From: Stenotrophomonas sp. SAU14A_NAIMI4_8
GTDB lineage: Bacteria; Pseudomonadota; Gammaproteobacteria; Xanthomonadales; Xanthomonadaceae
Assembly: GCF_003086695.1 (NCBI RefSeq)
Contig: NZ_CP025999.1
Coordinates: 1,290,820 to 1,354,819 of the forward strand
DNA: 64,000 bases
Reading direction: 5' to 3'
Part shown: piece by piece, positions 40,373-51,416 of the stretch
Numbering within the stretch: the first letter of the stretch is position 1
Layout of the letters: each line of letters starts with the position of its first letter
Notes under the pieces: generated by a model
What the model saw: the letters and a program-made list of their open reading frames with translations, nothing else
Databases searched by the model: none
What the model was told of the DNA's origin: nothing
Translations under genes and position numbers: made by a program

Positions 40373-43200
40373 GCCAGGACTACAAGACCACCCTGAACCT
40401 GCCAGCCACCGAATTCCCGATGCGCGGCGACCTGCCCAAGCGCGAGCCGGGCATTCTGGCGCGGTGGGAAGAGCAGGGGCTCTACCAGCAGCTGCGCGAC
40501 AATGCCGCCGGCCGCCCGCTGTTCGTGCTGCATGACGGCCCGCCGTACGCCAACGGCCGCATCCACCTGGGCCACGCGGTCAACAAGATCCTGAAGGACA
40601 TCATCGTCAAGTCGCGCTACCTGGCCGGCTTCGATGCGCCCTACGTGCCGGGCTGGGATTGCCACGGCCTGCCGATCGAAATCGCGGTGGAAAAGAAGTG
40701 GGGCAAGGTCGGGGTGAAGCTCGACGCGGTCGAGTTCCGGCAGAAGTGCCGTGAATTCGCCGAAGAGCAGATCAACATCCAGCGCGCCGATTTCAAGCGC
40801 CTGGGCGTGACCGGCGACTGGGACAACCCGTACAAGACCCTCAGCTTCGATTTCGAAGCCAACGAGATCCGTGCGCTGGCCAAGGTCGTGGCCAACGGCC
40901 ACCTGGTGCGCGGCGCCAAGCCGGTCTACTGGTGCTTCGACTGCGGTTCGGCGCTGGCCGAAGCGGAAATCGAATACCAGGAAAAGGAATCGCCGGCGAT
41001 CGACGTGGCCTACGCCGCGCGCGATGCGCAGGCCGTGGCGCAGGCCTTTGGCGTGAGCGTGCCGGCCGACGTGGAAGTGGCGGTGCCGATCTGGACCACC
41101 ACGCCGTGGACGCTGCCGGCATCGCTGGCCGTTTCGCTGGGCGCGGAGATCCGCTACGTGCTGGCCGAAGGCCCGGCGCACAACGGCAAGCGCCGTTGGC
41201 TGGTGCTGGCCGCCGCGCTGGCCGAGCGCGCACTGCAGCGCTACGGCGTGGAAAACGTGGTGCTGCACGGTGAAACCACCGGTGCCGCGCTGGAAAACCA
41301 GCTGCTGGTGCACCCGTTCTACCCGCAGCGCGAGATCCTGGTGCTGAACGGCGAACACGTGTCCGACGAAGACGGTACCGGTGCGGTGCACACCGCCCCC
41401 GGCCACGGCCAGGAAGACTACGTGGTCAGCCAGAAGTACGGCCTGCTGGACAAGTACAACGCCGGCCAGATCACTCCGGTCGATGGCCGTGGCGTGTATC
41501 TGGAATCGACCCCGCCGGCCGGTGACGTGGTGCTGGCCGGCCAGCATCTGTGGAAGGCGCAGGAGGCCATCGTCGGCGTGCTGCGCGACAACGGCGCGCT
41601 GCTGGCCTTCCACCCGATCCGCCACAGCTACCCGCACTGCTGGCGCCACAAGACGCCGGTGGTGTTCCGCGCCACCCCGCAGTGGTTCATTTCGATGGAC
41701 AAGGCCAACCTGCGCAACGATGCGCTGGCTGCCATCGACACCGTGGGCTGGTTCCCGAGCTGGGGCAAAGCGCGTATCCAGAGCATGGTCGACGGTCGCC
41801 CCGACTGGACCATCTCGCGCCAGCGCACCTGGGGCGTGCCCATCGCGCTGTTCACCCACCGCCAGACCGGCGAGATCCACCCGCGCACGGTGGAACTGAT
41901 GCAGCAGGTGGCTGACCGCGTGGAAGCTGAAGGCATCGACGTGTGGTATTCGCTGGATGCCAGCGAACTGCTGGGCGCCGAAGCGGCCGACTACGAGAAG
42001 GTCACCGACATCCTCGATGTCTGGTTCGATTCGGGCGTCACCCATGAAGGCGTGCTGGCAGCGCGCGGCTTCGGCAAGCCGGCCGACCTGTACCTGGAAG
42101 GTTCCGACCAGCACCGCGGCTGGTTCCAGTCCTCGCTGCTGACCGGCGTGGCCATCGACCAGCGCGCCCCGTACAAGCAGTGCCTCACCCACGGTTTCAC
42201 CGTGGACGAGCACGGCCGCAAGATGTCCAAGTCGCTGGGCAACGGCATCGAGCCGCAGGACATCATGAACAAGCTGGGCGCGGACATCCTGCGCCTGTGG
42301 ATCGCCTCGGCCGACTACAGCAATGAAATGTCGCTGTCGCAGGAGATCCTCAAGCGCAACGCCGATGCCTACCGCCGCCTGCGCAACACCGCGCGCTTCC
42401 TGCTGGGCAACCTGGACGGTTTCGATCCGGCCCAGCACCTGCGCCCGCTGAACGAGATGGTGGCGCTGGACCGCTGGATCGTGCACCGCGCCTGGGAACT
42501 GCAGGAAAAGATCAAGGCCGCGTTCGACAACTACAACATGGCCGAGATCGTCCAGCTGCTGCTGAACTTCTGCAGCGTGGACCTGGGCTCGCTGTACCTG
42601 GACGTGACCAAGGACCGCCTGTACACCATGCCGGCCGATTCGCACGGTCGTCGTTCGGCGCAGAGCGCCATGTACCACATCGCCGAAGCGTTCACCCGCT
42701 GGATCGCGCCCATCCTCACCTTCACCGCCGACGAGCTGTGGGGCTACCTGCCGGGCGACCGTGCCGGCCACGTGCTGTTCACCACCTGGTACGACGGCCT
42801 GGCGCCGCTGCCGGCCGATGCCCAGCTCAACGCGGCCGATTTCGACCAGCTGCTGGCCGTGCGCGAGCAGGTGGCCAAGGTGCTGGAACCGATGCGTGCC
42901 AACGGCGCGATCGGTGCCGCGCTGGAAGCGGAAATCACCATTGCCGCCAACGAAGAACAGGCGGCGAAGTGGCAGCCGCTGGCCGATGAACTGCGCTTCC
43001 TGTTCATCAGTGGCGACGTGCAGGTGCGCCCGGCGACCACCGACGAAGTGTTCGTCAGCGCGCAGCCGACCGAAAAGGCCAAGTGCGTACGTTGCTGGCA
43101 TCACCGTGCCGACGTGGGCAGCAACGCCGACCACCCGGAACTGTGCGGCCGCTGCGTGAGCAACGTCACCGGTGCCGGTGAACTGCGGAGCTGGTTCTGA
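40369..43200 (+). CDS. ileS: isoleucyl-tRNA synthetase
   Basis: A 943-residue class I synthetase. The HIGH motif lies within [12 protein letters not shown] (residues 58-69) and KMSKS at 618-622. The editing domain contains [11 protein letters not shown]. The C-terminal zinc ribbon has CVRCWHH and CGRCVSNV. The start is GTG 40369, overlapping the ribF stop by 4 nt. Its TGA overlaps the lspA ATG (TGATG). Confidence 0.98.
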   Translation: MSQDYKTTLNLPATEFPMRGDLPKREPGILARWEEQGLYQQLRDNAAGRPLFVLHDGPPYANGRIHLGHAVNKILKDIIVKSRYLAGFDAPYVPGWDCHGLPIEIAVEKKWGKVGVKLDAVEFRQKCREFAEEQINIQRADFKRLGVTGDWDNPYKTLSFDFEANEIRALAKVVANGHLVRGAKPVYWCFDCGSALAEAEIEYQEKESPAIDVAYAARDAQAVAQAFGVSVPADVEVAVPIWTTTPWTLPASLAVSLGAEIRYVLAEGPAHNGKRRWLVLAAALAERALQRYGVENVVLHGETTGAALENQLLVHPFYPQREILVLNGEHVSDEDGTGAVHTAPGHGQEDYVVSQKYGLLDKYNAGQITPVDGRGVYLESTPPAGDVVLAGQHLWKAQEAIVGVLRDNGALLAFHPIRHSYPHCWRHKTPVVFRATPQWFISMDKANLRNDALAAIDTVGWFPSWGKARIQSMVDGRPDWTISRQRTWGVPIALFTHRQTGEIHPRTVELMQQVADRVEAEGIDVWYSLDASELLGAEAADYEKVTDILDVWFDSGVTHEGVLAARGFGKPADLYLEGSDQHRGWFQSSLLTGVAIDQRAPYKQCLTHGFTVDEHGRKMSKSLGNGIEPQDIMNKLGADILRLWIASADYSNEMSLSQEILKRNADAYRRLRNTARFLLGNLDGFDPAQHLRPLNEMVALDRWIVHRAWELQEKIKAAFDNYNMAEIVQLLLNFCSVDLGSLYLDVTKDRLYTMPADSHGRRSAQSAMYHIAEAFTRWIAPILTFTADELWGYLPGDRAGHVLFTTWYDGLAPLPADAQLNAADFDQLLAVREQVAKVLEPMRANGAIGAALEAEITIAANEEQAAKWQPLADELRFLFISGDVQVRPATTDEVFVSAQPTEKAKCVRCWHHRADVGSNADHPELCGRCVSNVTGAGELRSWF

Positions 43201-43724
43201 TGGCCGCCGCACGCCCGCACCCCAACGCCCTGGTCTGGCTGCTGCTGTCGGCCGCCATCATCGGCCTGGACCAGTGGTCCAAGGCCTGGGTGCTGTCCAG
43301 CCTGCCCGAGTTCCAGCCGGTGGTGGTCATCGACGGCTTCTGGAACTGGTACCGCACCTACAACACCGGTGCGGCCTTCAGCTTCCTGAGCGACGCCGGC
43401 GGTTGGCAGAAGCACTTCTTCACCCTGCTGGCCATTGCCATCAGCGCGCTGATGGCCTGGTGGCTGCGCGGCACCGCCCGTGGCAACTGGAAGGCTGCCG
43501 TGCCGTACGCGCTGATCATCGGCGGTGCCATCGGCAACGTGATCGACCGCCAGGTGCATGGCCACGTGGTCGATTTCATCCAGTGGTACGTGGGCAGTTA
43601 CACCTGGCCGGCCTTCAACATCGCCGATTCGGCCATCGTGGTCGGTGCCATCGGCATTGCCCTGTTTGGCCTGTTTGACGGCAAGTCCGCCAAAAAGGCG
43701 GATAATGCCACCCCGAAACCGTAA
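43200..43724 (+). CDS. lspA: lipoprotein signal peptidase (signal peptidase II)
   Basis: A 174-residue inner-membrane aspartyl protease that cleaves prolipoprotein signal peptides. Four helices are present. Catalytic Asp125 ([10 protein letters not shown]) and Asp143 (FNIADSAI), plus YNTGAAFSF and IGNVIDR, are all conserved. It is coupled to ileS through TGATG. Confidence 0.97.
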   Translation: MAAARPHPNALVWLLLSAAIIGLDQWSKAWVLSSLPEFQPVVVIDGFWNWYRTYNTGAAFSFLSDAGGWQKHFFTLLAIAISALMAWWLRGTARGNWKAAVPYALIIGGAIGNVIDRQVHGHVVDFIQWYVGSYTWPAFNIADSAIVVGAIGIALFGLFDGKSAKKADNATPKP

Positions 43725-43751
43725 GCCGGCCGCTGCCGGGAGACTGAACTG

Positions 43752-44702
43752 ATGGATGTGCTGCTCGCCAACCCGCGTGGTTTCTGTGCCGGTGTCGATC
43801 GTGCGATCGAGATCGTCAAGCGCGCGATCGAAACGCTGGGCGCGCCCATCTACGTCCGCCATGAAGTGGTGCACAACCGCTTCGTGGTCGATGACCTGAA
43901 GCAGCGCGGCGCGATCTTCGTCGAGGAACTGGACGAAGTGCCGGACAACAACACGGTCATCTTCAGCGCGCACGGCGTATCCCAGGCCGTGCGCCAGGAA
44001 GCCGAGCGCCGTGGCCTGAAGGTGTTCGATGCCACCTGTCCGCTGGTCACCAAGGTGCATTTCGAAGTGGCCCGCCACTGCCGCGCCGGCCGTGACGTGG
44101 TGCTGATCGGCCATGCCGGCCACCCGGAAGTGGAAGGCACGATGGGCCAGTGGAGCCGCGAAGCGGGCACCGGCCAGATCTATCTGGTGGAAGACGTGGA
44201 GCAGGTGGCGACGCTGCAGATCAGCCAGCCGCAGAACTTCGCCTACACCACCCAGACCACGCTGTCGGTGGATGACACGCGCGGCATCATCGAGGCGCTG
44301 CGCGAGCGGTTCCCGGAAATGCAGGGCCCGAAGAACGACGACATCTGCTACGCCACGCAGAACCGCCAGGACGCCGTGCGCGACCTAGCCAAGCGCTGCG
44401 ACCTGGTGCTGGTGGTCGGTTCGCCGAACAGCTCCAATTCCAACCGCCTGAGTGAACTGGCGCGCCGTGAAGGCGTGGAGTCGTACCTGATCGACGGTGC
44501 GCACGAGATCGACCCGCGCTGGGTGGAAGGCAAGCAGCACATCGGCGTGACCGCCGGCGCATCGGCACCGCAGGTGCTGGTGGATGGCGTGCTGGCCCGC
44601 CTGGCCGAGCTGGGCGCCACCGGCGTAGGCGAACTGGATGGCGAACCGGAATCGATGGTGTTCGCGCTGCCGAAGGAACTGCGGCTGCGGTTGGTCGACT
44701 GA
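43752..44702 (+). CDS. ispH: 4-hydroxy-3-methylbut-2-enyl diphosphate reductase
   Basis: A 316-residue iron-sulfur enzyme for the last step of the MEP isoprenoid pathway. Cluster ligands Cys12 (PRGFCAGV), Cys96 (DATCPLV) and Cys199 (DDICYAT) are present, together with catalytic Glu126 in GHPEVEGT. The length equals E. coli IspH. It follows lspA by 27 nt; downstream lies a 359-bp REP region. Confidence 0.98.
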   Translation: MDVLLANPRGFCAGVDRAIEIVKRAIETLGAPIYVRHEVVHNRFVVDDLKQRGAIFVEELDEVPDNNTVIFSAHGVSQAVRQEAERRGLKVFDATCPLVTKVHFEVARHCRAGRDVVLIGHAGHPEVEGTMGQWSREAGTGQIYLVEDVEQVATLQISQPQNFAYTTQTTLSVDDTRGIIEALRERFPEMQGPKNDDICYATQNRQDAVRDLAKRCDLVLVVGSPNSSNSNRLSELARREGVESYLIDGAHEIDPRWVEGKQHIGVTAGASAPQVLVDGVLARLAELGATGVGELDGEPESMVFALPKELRLRLVD

Positions 44703-44717
44703 CCGCGTCAGCGGGTT

Positions 44718-44974
44718 CGCCGGGCATGGCCCGGCGCTACCGGCACCGATCTGGTGGGTGCGAACCGACACCGACTTGGTGGGTGCGAACCTTGGTTCGC
44801 ACGCTTTTGCGATGAATTCCATCCACGCATGGCGTGGATCTACTTCGGCATGACTTGATCTGATCTGGTGGGTGCGAACCTTGGTTCGCACGCTTTTGCC
44901 ATGGCCTCCATCCACGCATGGCTTGGATCTACTGCCGGCCGCGCTTCCCCGTAGATCCACGCCGTGCGTGGATA
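44718..44974. repeat. GTAG REP cluster with a tandem composite duplication
   Basis: Fills the ispH-M61 gap. A reverse element (44718-44740) is followed by a unit made of a GTGCGAACC/GGTTCGCAC palindrome, a linker (GCTTTTGC) and a reverse ATCCACGC/GCGTGGAT element ending CTAC. This unit occurs twice, at about 44777-44843 and 44865-44932, and the second copy has a mismatch in the stem (GCTTGGAT). A forward element at 44952-44974 ends the cluster. Confidence 0.88.
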
Positions 44975-45061
44975 CCGCCACCCACCCATGACCTTCGGCC
45001 ATGGGGCCGCACGCCCTACAGGCCTAGCATCGGTACCTCTACCGTTGCTGGAACCTGCCTG

Positions 45062-46945
45062 ATGAAGACCCGTGCCCTGGTGATGTCCGTGCTGTTCGCG
45101 CTGGGCGCCACGCCTGCGCTGGCGCAGACCTCGCCGCCGGGCGATGCCGCCGCGCCCGGCCTGCTGCGCATCGATGTGGACGCGCGCGACTTGGCCCGCC
45201 GTATCTTCAAGGTGACCGCCACCGTGCCGGCCAAGCCCGGCCCGATGACCCTGCTGTACCCGCAGTGGATTCCCGGCAACCATTCGCCCACCGGCCCCAT
45301 CGACAAGCTGGCCGGCCTGCGGGTGACCGCCAACGGCAAGCCGCTGGCCTGGCAGCGCGACCAGTACAACGTCTACGCGTTCAAGGTGGACGTGCCCGAA
45401 GGCGTGAGCGAGATCGTGGCCCACTTCGATTTCCTGTCTTCGCAGGGCGGCAGCCAGGGCCGGGTGGTGATGACCCCGGAAATGCTGAACCTGCAGTGGA
45501 ACGCCAATTCGCTGTACCCGGCCGGCGTGGATGCGCGCAACCTGCAGGCGCAGGCCAGCGTGACCCTGCCCAAGGGCTGGGGCTATGCCACCGCACTGGA
45601 AACTGCGCGTCGCGACGGCGACACCGTGGTGTTCAAGCCCATTGCCTACGACCACCTGGTTGATTCGCCGCTGTTTGCGGGCGAGCACCACCAGCGCATC
45701 GATCTGGACCCGGGTGCCAAGGTGCCGGTGCACCTGAATGTCTTCGCCGACGATGCCAAATCGCTCAAGCCCACCGACGCGCAGATCAAGCTGCATCGCG
45801 CGCTGGTGCAGCAGGCCGACAAGCTCTACGGCGCGCGCCATTACGATCACTATGAATTCCTGCTGGCGCTGACCGACCGCCTGGGCGGCATCGGCCTGGA
45901 ACACCACCGTTCCAGCGAAAACAGCGCCGCCCCGGGCTACTTCACCGAGTGGGACAGCAACGCGTGGATGCGCGATCTGCTGCCGCACGAGTACACCCAC
46001 TCCTGGAACGGCAAGTACCGCCGCGGCGCAGACCTGGCTACCGCCAACTTCAACACGCCCATGGGCGACAGCCTGTTGTGGGTGTACGAAGGCCAGACCC
46101 AGTTCTGGGGCCAGGTGCTGGCCGCGCGCTCGGGTCTGTGGTCGGTCGAGCAGGCCCGCGACATGCTGGCCAACGTGGCCGCCACCTATGATCGTGGCCG
46201 CCCCGGCCTGGCCTGGCGCCCGCTGCAGGACACCACCAACGATCCCACCATCGCCCAGCGCCGCACGCTGCCGTACCGCAACTACCAGATGAGCGAGGAC
46301 TACTACTCCGGCGGGCAGATGCTGTGGCTGGAAGTGGACGGCAAGCTGCGCACGCTCAGCGGCAACCGCCGCAGCCTGGACGATTTCGCGCGCGCCTTCT
46401 TCGGCGTCGGCAACGGCGACTGGAACGTCAACCCGTACACCTTCGATGACGTGGTGGCGACCTTGAACGGCATTGCGCCGTACGACTGGTCCAGCTTCCT
46501 GCGCCAGCGGCTGGATGGCCAGGGCTCGCTCACCGGCGGCCTGGCTCTGGCCGGTTGGAAGCTGGTCTACCGCGATACCCCCAACGAGGCCTACAAGGCG
46601 CAGGAAAAGCGTGCCAAGGCCGCGTTGCTGGCGTATTCGCTGGGCGCCACCGTGATGGACACCGGCGTGGTGGGCGATGTGATCTGGGACAGCCCGGCGT
46701 TCAATGCAGGGCTGGCACCGGGCATGCGGGTGATTGCCGTGGGCGGGCGCGAATACAGCAGCGAACGCCTGAAGGACGCGGTGGCCGCCGCGGGCAAGGA
46801 CAAGGCGCCGATCGTGCTGCTGGTGAAGCAGTTCGACCGCATCGACAGCATGACCATCGATTACCACGGTGGCCTGCAGTACCCGGTGCTGGAACGCGTT
46901 GCCGGCAGGCCTGATCGCCTTGCGGATCTGTGGAAGGCGCGATGA
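45062..46945 (+). CDS. M61 family metallopeptidase (glycyl aminopeptidase-like) with PDZ domain
   Basis: A 627-residue secreted peptidase with a clear signal peptide (ALGATPALA-QTS). A beta-rich N-terminal domain is followed by the catalytic thermolysin-like domain with HEYTH (His309, Glu310, His313) and the third ligand Glu343 (YEGQTQFW), as in Sphingomonas glycyl aminopeptidase. A C-terminal PDZ-like domain (GDVIWDSPAFNAGLAPGMRV) is present. Prefers N-terminal Gly in characterised members; substrate here unknown. Its TGA overlaps the yhhN start. Confidence 0.93.
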   Translation: MKTRALVMSVLFALGATPALAQTSPPGDAAAPGLLRIDVDARDLARRIFKVTATVPAKPGPMTLLYPQWIPGNHSPTGPIDKLAGLRVTANGKPLAWQRDQYNVYAFKVDVPEGVSEIVAHFDFLSSQGGSQGRVVMTPEMLNLQWNANSLYPAGVDARNLQAQASVTLPKGWGYATALETARRDGDTVVFKPIAYDHLVDSPLFAGEHHQRIDLDPGAKVPVHLNVFADDAKSLKPTDAQIKLHRALVQQADKLYGARHYDHYEFLLALTDRLGGIGLEHHRSSENSAAPGYFTEWDSNAWMRDLLPHEYTHSWNGKYRRGADLATANFNTPMGDSLLWVYEGQTQFWGQVLAARSGLWSVEQARDMLANVAATYDRGRPGLAWRPLQDTTNDPTIAQRRTLPYRNYQMSEDYYSGGQMLWLEVDGKLRTLSGNRRSLDDFARAFFGVGNGDWNVNPYTFDDVVATLNGIAPYDWSSFLRQRLDGQGSLTGGLALAGWKLVYRDTPNEAYKAQEKRAKAALLAYSLGATVMDTGVVGDVIWDSPAFNAGLAPGMRVIAVGGREYSSERLKDAVAAAGKDKAPIVLLVKQFDRIDSMTIDYHGGLQYPVLERVAGRPDRLADLWKAR

Positions 46946-47613
46946 GCTTCGGCCGCCGCGATGGCCTGATCCTGGTGGTGGCCGTGCTGGCCATCATCGG
47001 CGCGTTCCTGCAGGGCGAGGGGCGGTGGCTGCATTGGTTTGCCAAGCCGGCCACCACGCTGCTGATTGCCGGCATTGCCTGGCAGGCGCGGCCGGCGGCA
47101 TCGCCGTTCTACCGGCGTGCGGTGCTGGCCGGCATGGTGCTGTCGTGCCTGGGTGATATTGCGCTGATGCTGCCGGTGGATGCCTTCGTGCCCGGCCTGG
47201 TCGCGTTCCTGCTGGCGCACCTGTGCTACATCGCCGCGTTCCGCGACGGCCTGCACGCAGGGCGCGGCTTGCTGGCCGCCGCACTGCTGCTGGGAGCATT
47301 CGCCATCGGCAATGTGCTGGCGCTGTGGCCGCATCTGCCGGTGCCGCTGCGCATTCCGGTGCTGGCGTATGTGGCGGTGCTGGCTTCGATGGCGGTGCTG
47401 GCGTTGGCGCGGCATTGGCAGCGCCTGCGGCTGCCGCTGATGCAGGCGCGAAGCGCGCGCTGGGCGGCGGTCGGTGGTGTGCTGTTCGTGGCCAGCGATT
47501 CGCTGCTGGCATGGGATCGTTTTGGCGGCGGGCTGCCGGTAGCGGGCTTGCTGGTGCTGGGCACGTATTACGGCGCGCAGTACGCCATCGCCCGATCGGT
47601 AGCCCGCGCGTAG
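46942..47613 (+). CDS. YhhN family protein (lysoplasmalogenase-like)
   Basis: A 223-residue, eight-helix membrane protein. Conserved acidic residues in GDIALML and ASDSLLAWDRF match the YhhN/TMEM86 family, whose animal member TMEM86B hydrolyses lysoplasmalogen. The bacterial role is unclear. The ATG at 46942 overlaps the M61 stop and has GGAAGG upstream. Its TAG stop is the TAG of a GTAG REP element. Confidence 0.88.
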   Translation: MSFGRRDGLILVVAVLAIIGAFLQGEGRWLHWFAKPATTLLIAGIAWQARPAASPFYRRAVLAGMVLSCLGDIALMLPVDAFVPGLVAFLLAHLCYIAAFRDGLHAGRGLLAAALLLGAFAIGNVLALWPHLPVPLRIPVLAYVAVLASMAVLALARHWQRLRLPLMQARSARWAAVGGVLFVASDSLLAWDRFGGGLPVAGLLVLGTYYGAQYAIARSVARA

Positions 47614-47786
47614 CGTCGAGCTTGCTCGACTTCGCTTTTCGTAGAGTCGAGCTTGCTCGACTGCTTCTGCCAACAGCAGTCGAGCAAGCTCGACTCTGCA
47701 AGAGCCAGTCGAGCAAGCTCGACTCTACAACAGCCAGTCGAGCAAGCTCGACTCTACAACAGCCAGTCGAGCAAGCTCGACTCTAC
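47610..47786. repeat. array of six GTAG REP elements
   Basis: Two forward (GTAG at 47610 and 47641) and four reverse elements (one ending CTGC, then three ending CTAC up to 47786) share arms GTCGAGC/GCTCGAC. The last three have an exact tandem linker (AACAGCCA). The array lies between convergent yhhN and the TonB-dependent receptor. Confidence 0.92.
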
Positions 47787-47796
47787 AAACGGCGTG

Positions 47797-50583
47797 TCAG
47801 CGGAACTGCAGGGTGAGCAGGAAGTACCGTCCCAGCGGGTCATCCAGCCCGGCCACCTGGCTACCACTGCCCGGCAGGTAGTTCACCGGTTCGGTATCCA
47901 GCACGTTGTGCACGTCCAGCGCGGCCACCAGGCGCGGGCTCAGCCGGCGCGCTACGTGCAGATTCCAGCGCAGCTGCGCCGGATTCGTGCAATGCCCCTC
48001 GCCACGCTGTTCGTCCGGGCAGGTTTCGCCGGCCAGCCAGGCGCGCATGCGGCCTACGCGGTTGCCGCGCAGGGCGATGTCCCAGTTCGGGTTCTGCCAT
48101 TGCACGGTCAGTATCGCGGTGCGTTCCGGGGTGGCATGGCCGCGTAGATCCACCGCGGCTTCGTGGCTGCGCTCGCGCTTCAGTTCCTGTTGCTTCAACG
48201 CATCCAACGCGAACTGCCATTGCCCGTTGGCACCGCTGTCGATGCGGTACTCGCCGCGCAGCACCCAGTTGCGCGAGGTGGTGCGGCCGATGTTGTCGAA
48301 GGACAGGCGCAGATCGCGCAGCCGGCCCTGGTCGTCCAGTACCCAGGTATCGCGATTCCACAGCGCATCACCGGGCTGCAGCGCCAGGATCTCGTTGTGC
48401 AGCTCCACGATGTTGTGGGTCAGCGTAAGCGCGAACGCGTCGCTGGGCGTCCAGCTCGCCGCCAGCGAATGGCTGCGCGAGGTCTCGGCCTTCAGTGCAT
48501 CGTTTTCCACCACGTCCACCTGCACCGCGCAGCCGCCGCCGCGCAACGGGCGCGCGCAGGGTGGCAGCGTGTCCGAAGCGGGCAGGGCAACCAGACCGAA
48601 ATAGCCCGGTGGCCGGCGCCGCTCGAACAGGCTGGGCGCGCGGAAGCCGCGGCCGCTGGCCAGCAGGAACGACCAGTGCTCGCTGGGGCTCCAGCGCAGG
48701 CCGGCGCGCGGTGAAAACGCAGTCTGCCCGGCATCGCGATCCACGCGCGCGGCGAGGTCCACGCGCAGGCTGTGCGCCAGCGGCAGCCCCAGTTCGGCAT
48801 AGGCGGCACTGCTGTTGCGCGACAGCCGGCGTTGCTCCATCGGCAGGCCCAGCGCCAGCTCGCCCTTGCCCAGCAGCGGGTCCGGCTGCGAGGTCCAGCG
48901 CTCCTGGCGCAGGTCGATGCCGGTGGCCAGCTGCGCCGCACCGCCGGGCAGGGCCATCAGGTTGCGCTGTATGCCCCACCAACCCTGCCATTGTTCGGTG
49001 CGGCCACGGCTGTGGATGGTTGGGAACAGGTCGTCGGCCAGACCCGGCGGCAATGTGGAAAAGCCCGGCAGGAAATCGAAGTCGCGCGCCGCTTCCAGCA
49101 GCTTCTCGCTGCGCACCACGCCATCGGTGGTCAAGCTCACCTCGCTGCGCTGCGCGCTCACGCCCGCTTCCCAGCTGCGGCCCGCCTGCTGGCGGCCCAC
49201 GCCCACGGTCAGATCACCTTCGCTGGCGCGCACGCGCGGGCGCACGTTGCCGCCTTCCTGCAGCACCACGTTGAGAATGGCCGTGCGGTTGAAGTTCAAC
49301 GCCACCGCCGTCGGGCCCAGTTCGAAGCGCTGGCGGTTGTAGCTGCCGCGCGCTTCCACATACGCGTATCGCCCTTCGCCGCGCTCGTGGCGGTAGCGCA
49401 GGTAGCCGGCCACGGTGTCCGACGCCGGCTGCAGCGAACGTGGGCGTACGCTGTCGAACCAGCAGCCCTGGTCGTCCTCCTGTAGCGGTGGGTGGCACTC
49501 GGTGGCCGGGTAGTAATCGCCGTTGGCCATCAGCAGGCCGATCGGATACAGCGAGGTATCGGCATGCCAGTCGCGGCGATCGCCGGCCACGTGCTGCATG
49601 CGGTGCAGATCGAGGCCGGCGAACCAGCGGTCGCCATTGCTGCGCACGCCGCCGGTGGCGCCCTGCACGCGATACTGCTGGCCATCGCCATGGCCACTGG
49701 CGCCGGTCTGCAGCATGGCCTCGCTGCCCTCGGCCTGGTCGCGCAGGATGATGTTGACCACGCCGGACATGGCATCGGCGCCGTAGATGGCCGACGCACC
49801 ACCGCGCACCAGTTCGATGCGCTCGATGAAGCTGAGCGGCAGGCCGCCCAGATCGGTCAGCGCGCCGTCGGCCAACGACACCATCGGGTAGCGCGGCAGG
49901 CGCCGGCCGTTCACCAGGAACAGGGTGGCGCGCGGGCCCATGCCGTCCAGGCTGGTGGTGGCCGCCGCGCCCACCGGCAGGTACAGCGAATCACCGCCGC
50001 GGGCGGTGCTCAGCGGCGTGTGGCCGTTCATGCCGGGCAGGTGGCGCAGCAAGTCGAACAGCGTGCCGTAGCCGCTGCGCAGGATGTCGTCGCGGTCGAC
50101 AACGGTCACCGGCAGCGTGGTCTGCACGGAGGTGCGCGGCAGGCGGCTGCCGGTCACCTGTACCGGCGCCAGTTCCACCTGCGGCGCTGCCGACGGCGGA
50201 GGGGGCGGCGCGGGCGTGGGCGCTTTCAGCGGCGGCGGCGGTGGCGCTGCCGCACGCCGGCGCAGCACGTAGCCACCGGCCGGGGTCTGCAGGATGTTCA
50301 CCGGCATGCCGGCCACCAGCTGCTTCAGCGCCGCGGCGGGGCTCTGCCGGCCCTGCACGCCGGTGGTGCGCAGGTCGCCCAGTTCACGTGCATCGAAGAT
50401 CAGCGAAACGCCGCTGTGCCGCGCCCAGGCCTGCAGCGCCGGTACCAGCGGCCCGGCGCCAATGTGGTAATCACTGCTGGCGGCCGGTTCGCCGGCGTGC
50501 GCCATGCCCGCCTGGCCCGGCACCAAGGCCAGGCACAGCAGGGCCAGCAGCAGCCCCGCGCGCAGCGCCTGCGCGGCCGGCAT
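47797..50583 (-). CDS. TonB-dependent outer-membrane receptor with N-terminal STN domain
   Basis: A 928-residue receptor. Signal peptide, then an STN (secretin/TonB N-terminal) domain at about 38-100 (IGAGPLVPALQAWARHSGVS) that normally signals through FecR, and a Pro-rich linker (~112-135). The plug domain (TSVQTTLPVTVVDRDDILRS, IERIELVRGGASAIYGADAM) and beta-barrel end in ...RYFLLTLQFR with terminal aromatic residue. The ligand (siderophore, polysaccharide or peptide) is not deducible. It starts 12 nt after fecR. Confidence 0.93.
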   Translation of the reverse strand: MPAAQALRAGLLLALLCLALVPGQAGMAHAGEPAASSDYHIGAGPLVPALQAWARHSGVSLIFDARELGDLRTTGVQGRQSPAAALKQLVAGMPVNILQTPAGGYVLRRRAAAPPPPPLKAPTPAPPPPPSAAPQVELAPVQVTGSRLPRTSVQTTLPVTVVDRDDILRSGYGTLFDLLRHLPGMNGHTPLSTARGGDSLYLPVGAAATTSLDGMGPRATLFLVNGRRLPRYPMVSLADGALTDLGGLPLSFIERIELVRGGASAIYGADAMSGVVNIILRDQAEGSEAMLQTGASGHGDGQQYRVQGATGGVRSNGDRWFAGLDLHRMQHVAGDRRDWHADTSLYPIGLLMANGDYYPATECHPPLQEDDQGCWFDSVRPRSLQPASDTVAGYLRYRHERGEGRYAYVEARGSYNRQRFELGPTAVALNFNRTAILNVVLQEGGNVRPRVRASEGDLTVGVGRQQAGRSWEAGVSAQRSEVSLTTDGVVRSEKLLEAARDFDFLPGFSTLPPGLADDLFPTIHSRGRTEQWQGWWGIQRNLMALPGGAAQLATGIDLRQERWTSQPDPLLGKGELALGLPMEQRRLSRNSSAAYAELGLPLAHSLRVDLAARVDRDAGQTAFSPRAGLRWSPSEHWSFLLASGRGFRAPSLFERRRPPGYFGLVALPASDTLPPCARPLRGGGCAVQVDVVENDALKAETSRSHSLAASWTPSDAFALTLTHNIVELHNEILALQPGDALWNRDTWVLDDQGRLRDLRLSFDNIGRTTSRNWVLRGEYRIDSGANGQWQFALDALKQQELKRERSHEAAVDLRGHATPERTAILTVQWQNPNWDIALRGNRVGRMRAWLAGETCPDEQRGEGHCTNPAQLRWNLHVARRLSPRLVAALDVHNVLDTEPVNYLPGSGSQVAGLDDPLGRYFLLTLQFR

Positions 50584-50594
50584 GCGCCGCGGCC

Positions 50595-51416
50595 TCAGTA
50601 CACGCGGCGCAGTTCCAGCGCGCCATCCTTGCGCGGCTGGCCAGCGATGGACCACCCCAACTGCAGGGCGGACAGCAGTTCATGCGCATCCCCTGCGCGG
50701 AAGCTGCCGCTGACGGCCAGATCGGCAATGTCCGGGTCGGCAATCACCAGCGGCGTGCTGCCGTAACGGTTCATGCGTTCCACCACCACCGACAGCGGCG
50801 TCGCGTCGAACACCAGATCGCCCTGCGGCCAGCCTTCGGCGGCGGCGGTGGTGGACAACTGCGGGCCTGGCTGGATGCGGCCAGAGGCCAGCACCTGCAA
50901 CTGCTGGCCCGGTGCCAGCGTGTGCTGCGCGCTGCCGCTGGTCACTTCTACCGCGCCTTCCAGCAAGGCCACTTCCACGCGGCCATCGTTCAGGCGTTCC
51001 ACCTGGAAGGTGGTGCCGATATCGCGGATGCTGCTGTTGCCGGCCTGCAGGCGCAGGGCCCGCGACGACGGTGCCACTTCCAGCTGCACGCGGCCCTGGT
51101 CCAACTGCAGTTCCCGCGTGCGCCAGCCGAAGCGGGCGCTGAGCGCGCTGCCGGCATCGAGCGTGGCCACGCTGCCATCGGCCAGAATCTGCCGCTGCAC
51201 GGCATGGGTGGTATTGGCGTACACACGGGTGGACGGATTACCGTCCATGTACAGCAACCAGCCGGCCGTTGCGGCCAAGCCGATTCCGGCGGCCACCGCC
51301 ATCGGCAGCCAGCGGCGGCGCACGGGGTGGACCCCGGCCGGAGCGCTGTCGCGCGGTGCGCCGCGTGGCGGCTGTTGCAGTACCACGGTCCCTTCCTTGT
51401 TCTCATTGCGAATCAT
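50595..51416 (-). CDS. FecR-type membrane sensor, short N terminus
   Basis: A 273-residue protein. A cytoplasmic N terminus of ~36 residues, one membrane helix (about 37-56), a periplasmic FecR domain (STRVYANTTHAVQRQILADG, then LDQGRVQLEV) and C-terminal DUF4974 (FDATPLSVVVERMNRYG). Classical FecR proteins have a longer cytoplasmic anti-sigma region (DUF4880) before the helix; here it is not recognisable. No complete sigma gene precedes it, although a possible remnant overlaps its ATG. Confidence 0.9.
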   Translation of the reverse strand: MIRNENKEGTVVLQQPPRGAPRDSAPAGVHPVRRRWLPMAVAAGIGLAATAGWLLYMDGNPSTRVYANTTHAVQRQILADGSVATLDAGSALSARFGWRTRELQLDQGRVQLEVAPSSRALRLQAGNSSIRDIGTTFQVERLNDGRVEVALLEGAVEVTSGSAQHTLAPGQQLQVLASGRIQPGPQLSTTAAAEGWPQGDLVFDATPLSVVVERMNRYGSTPLVIADPDIADLAVSGSFRAGDAHELLSALQLGWSIAGQPRKDGALELRRVY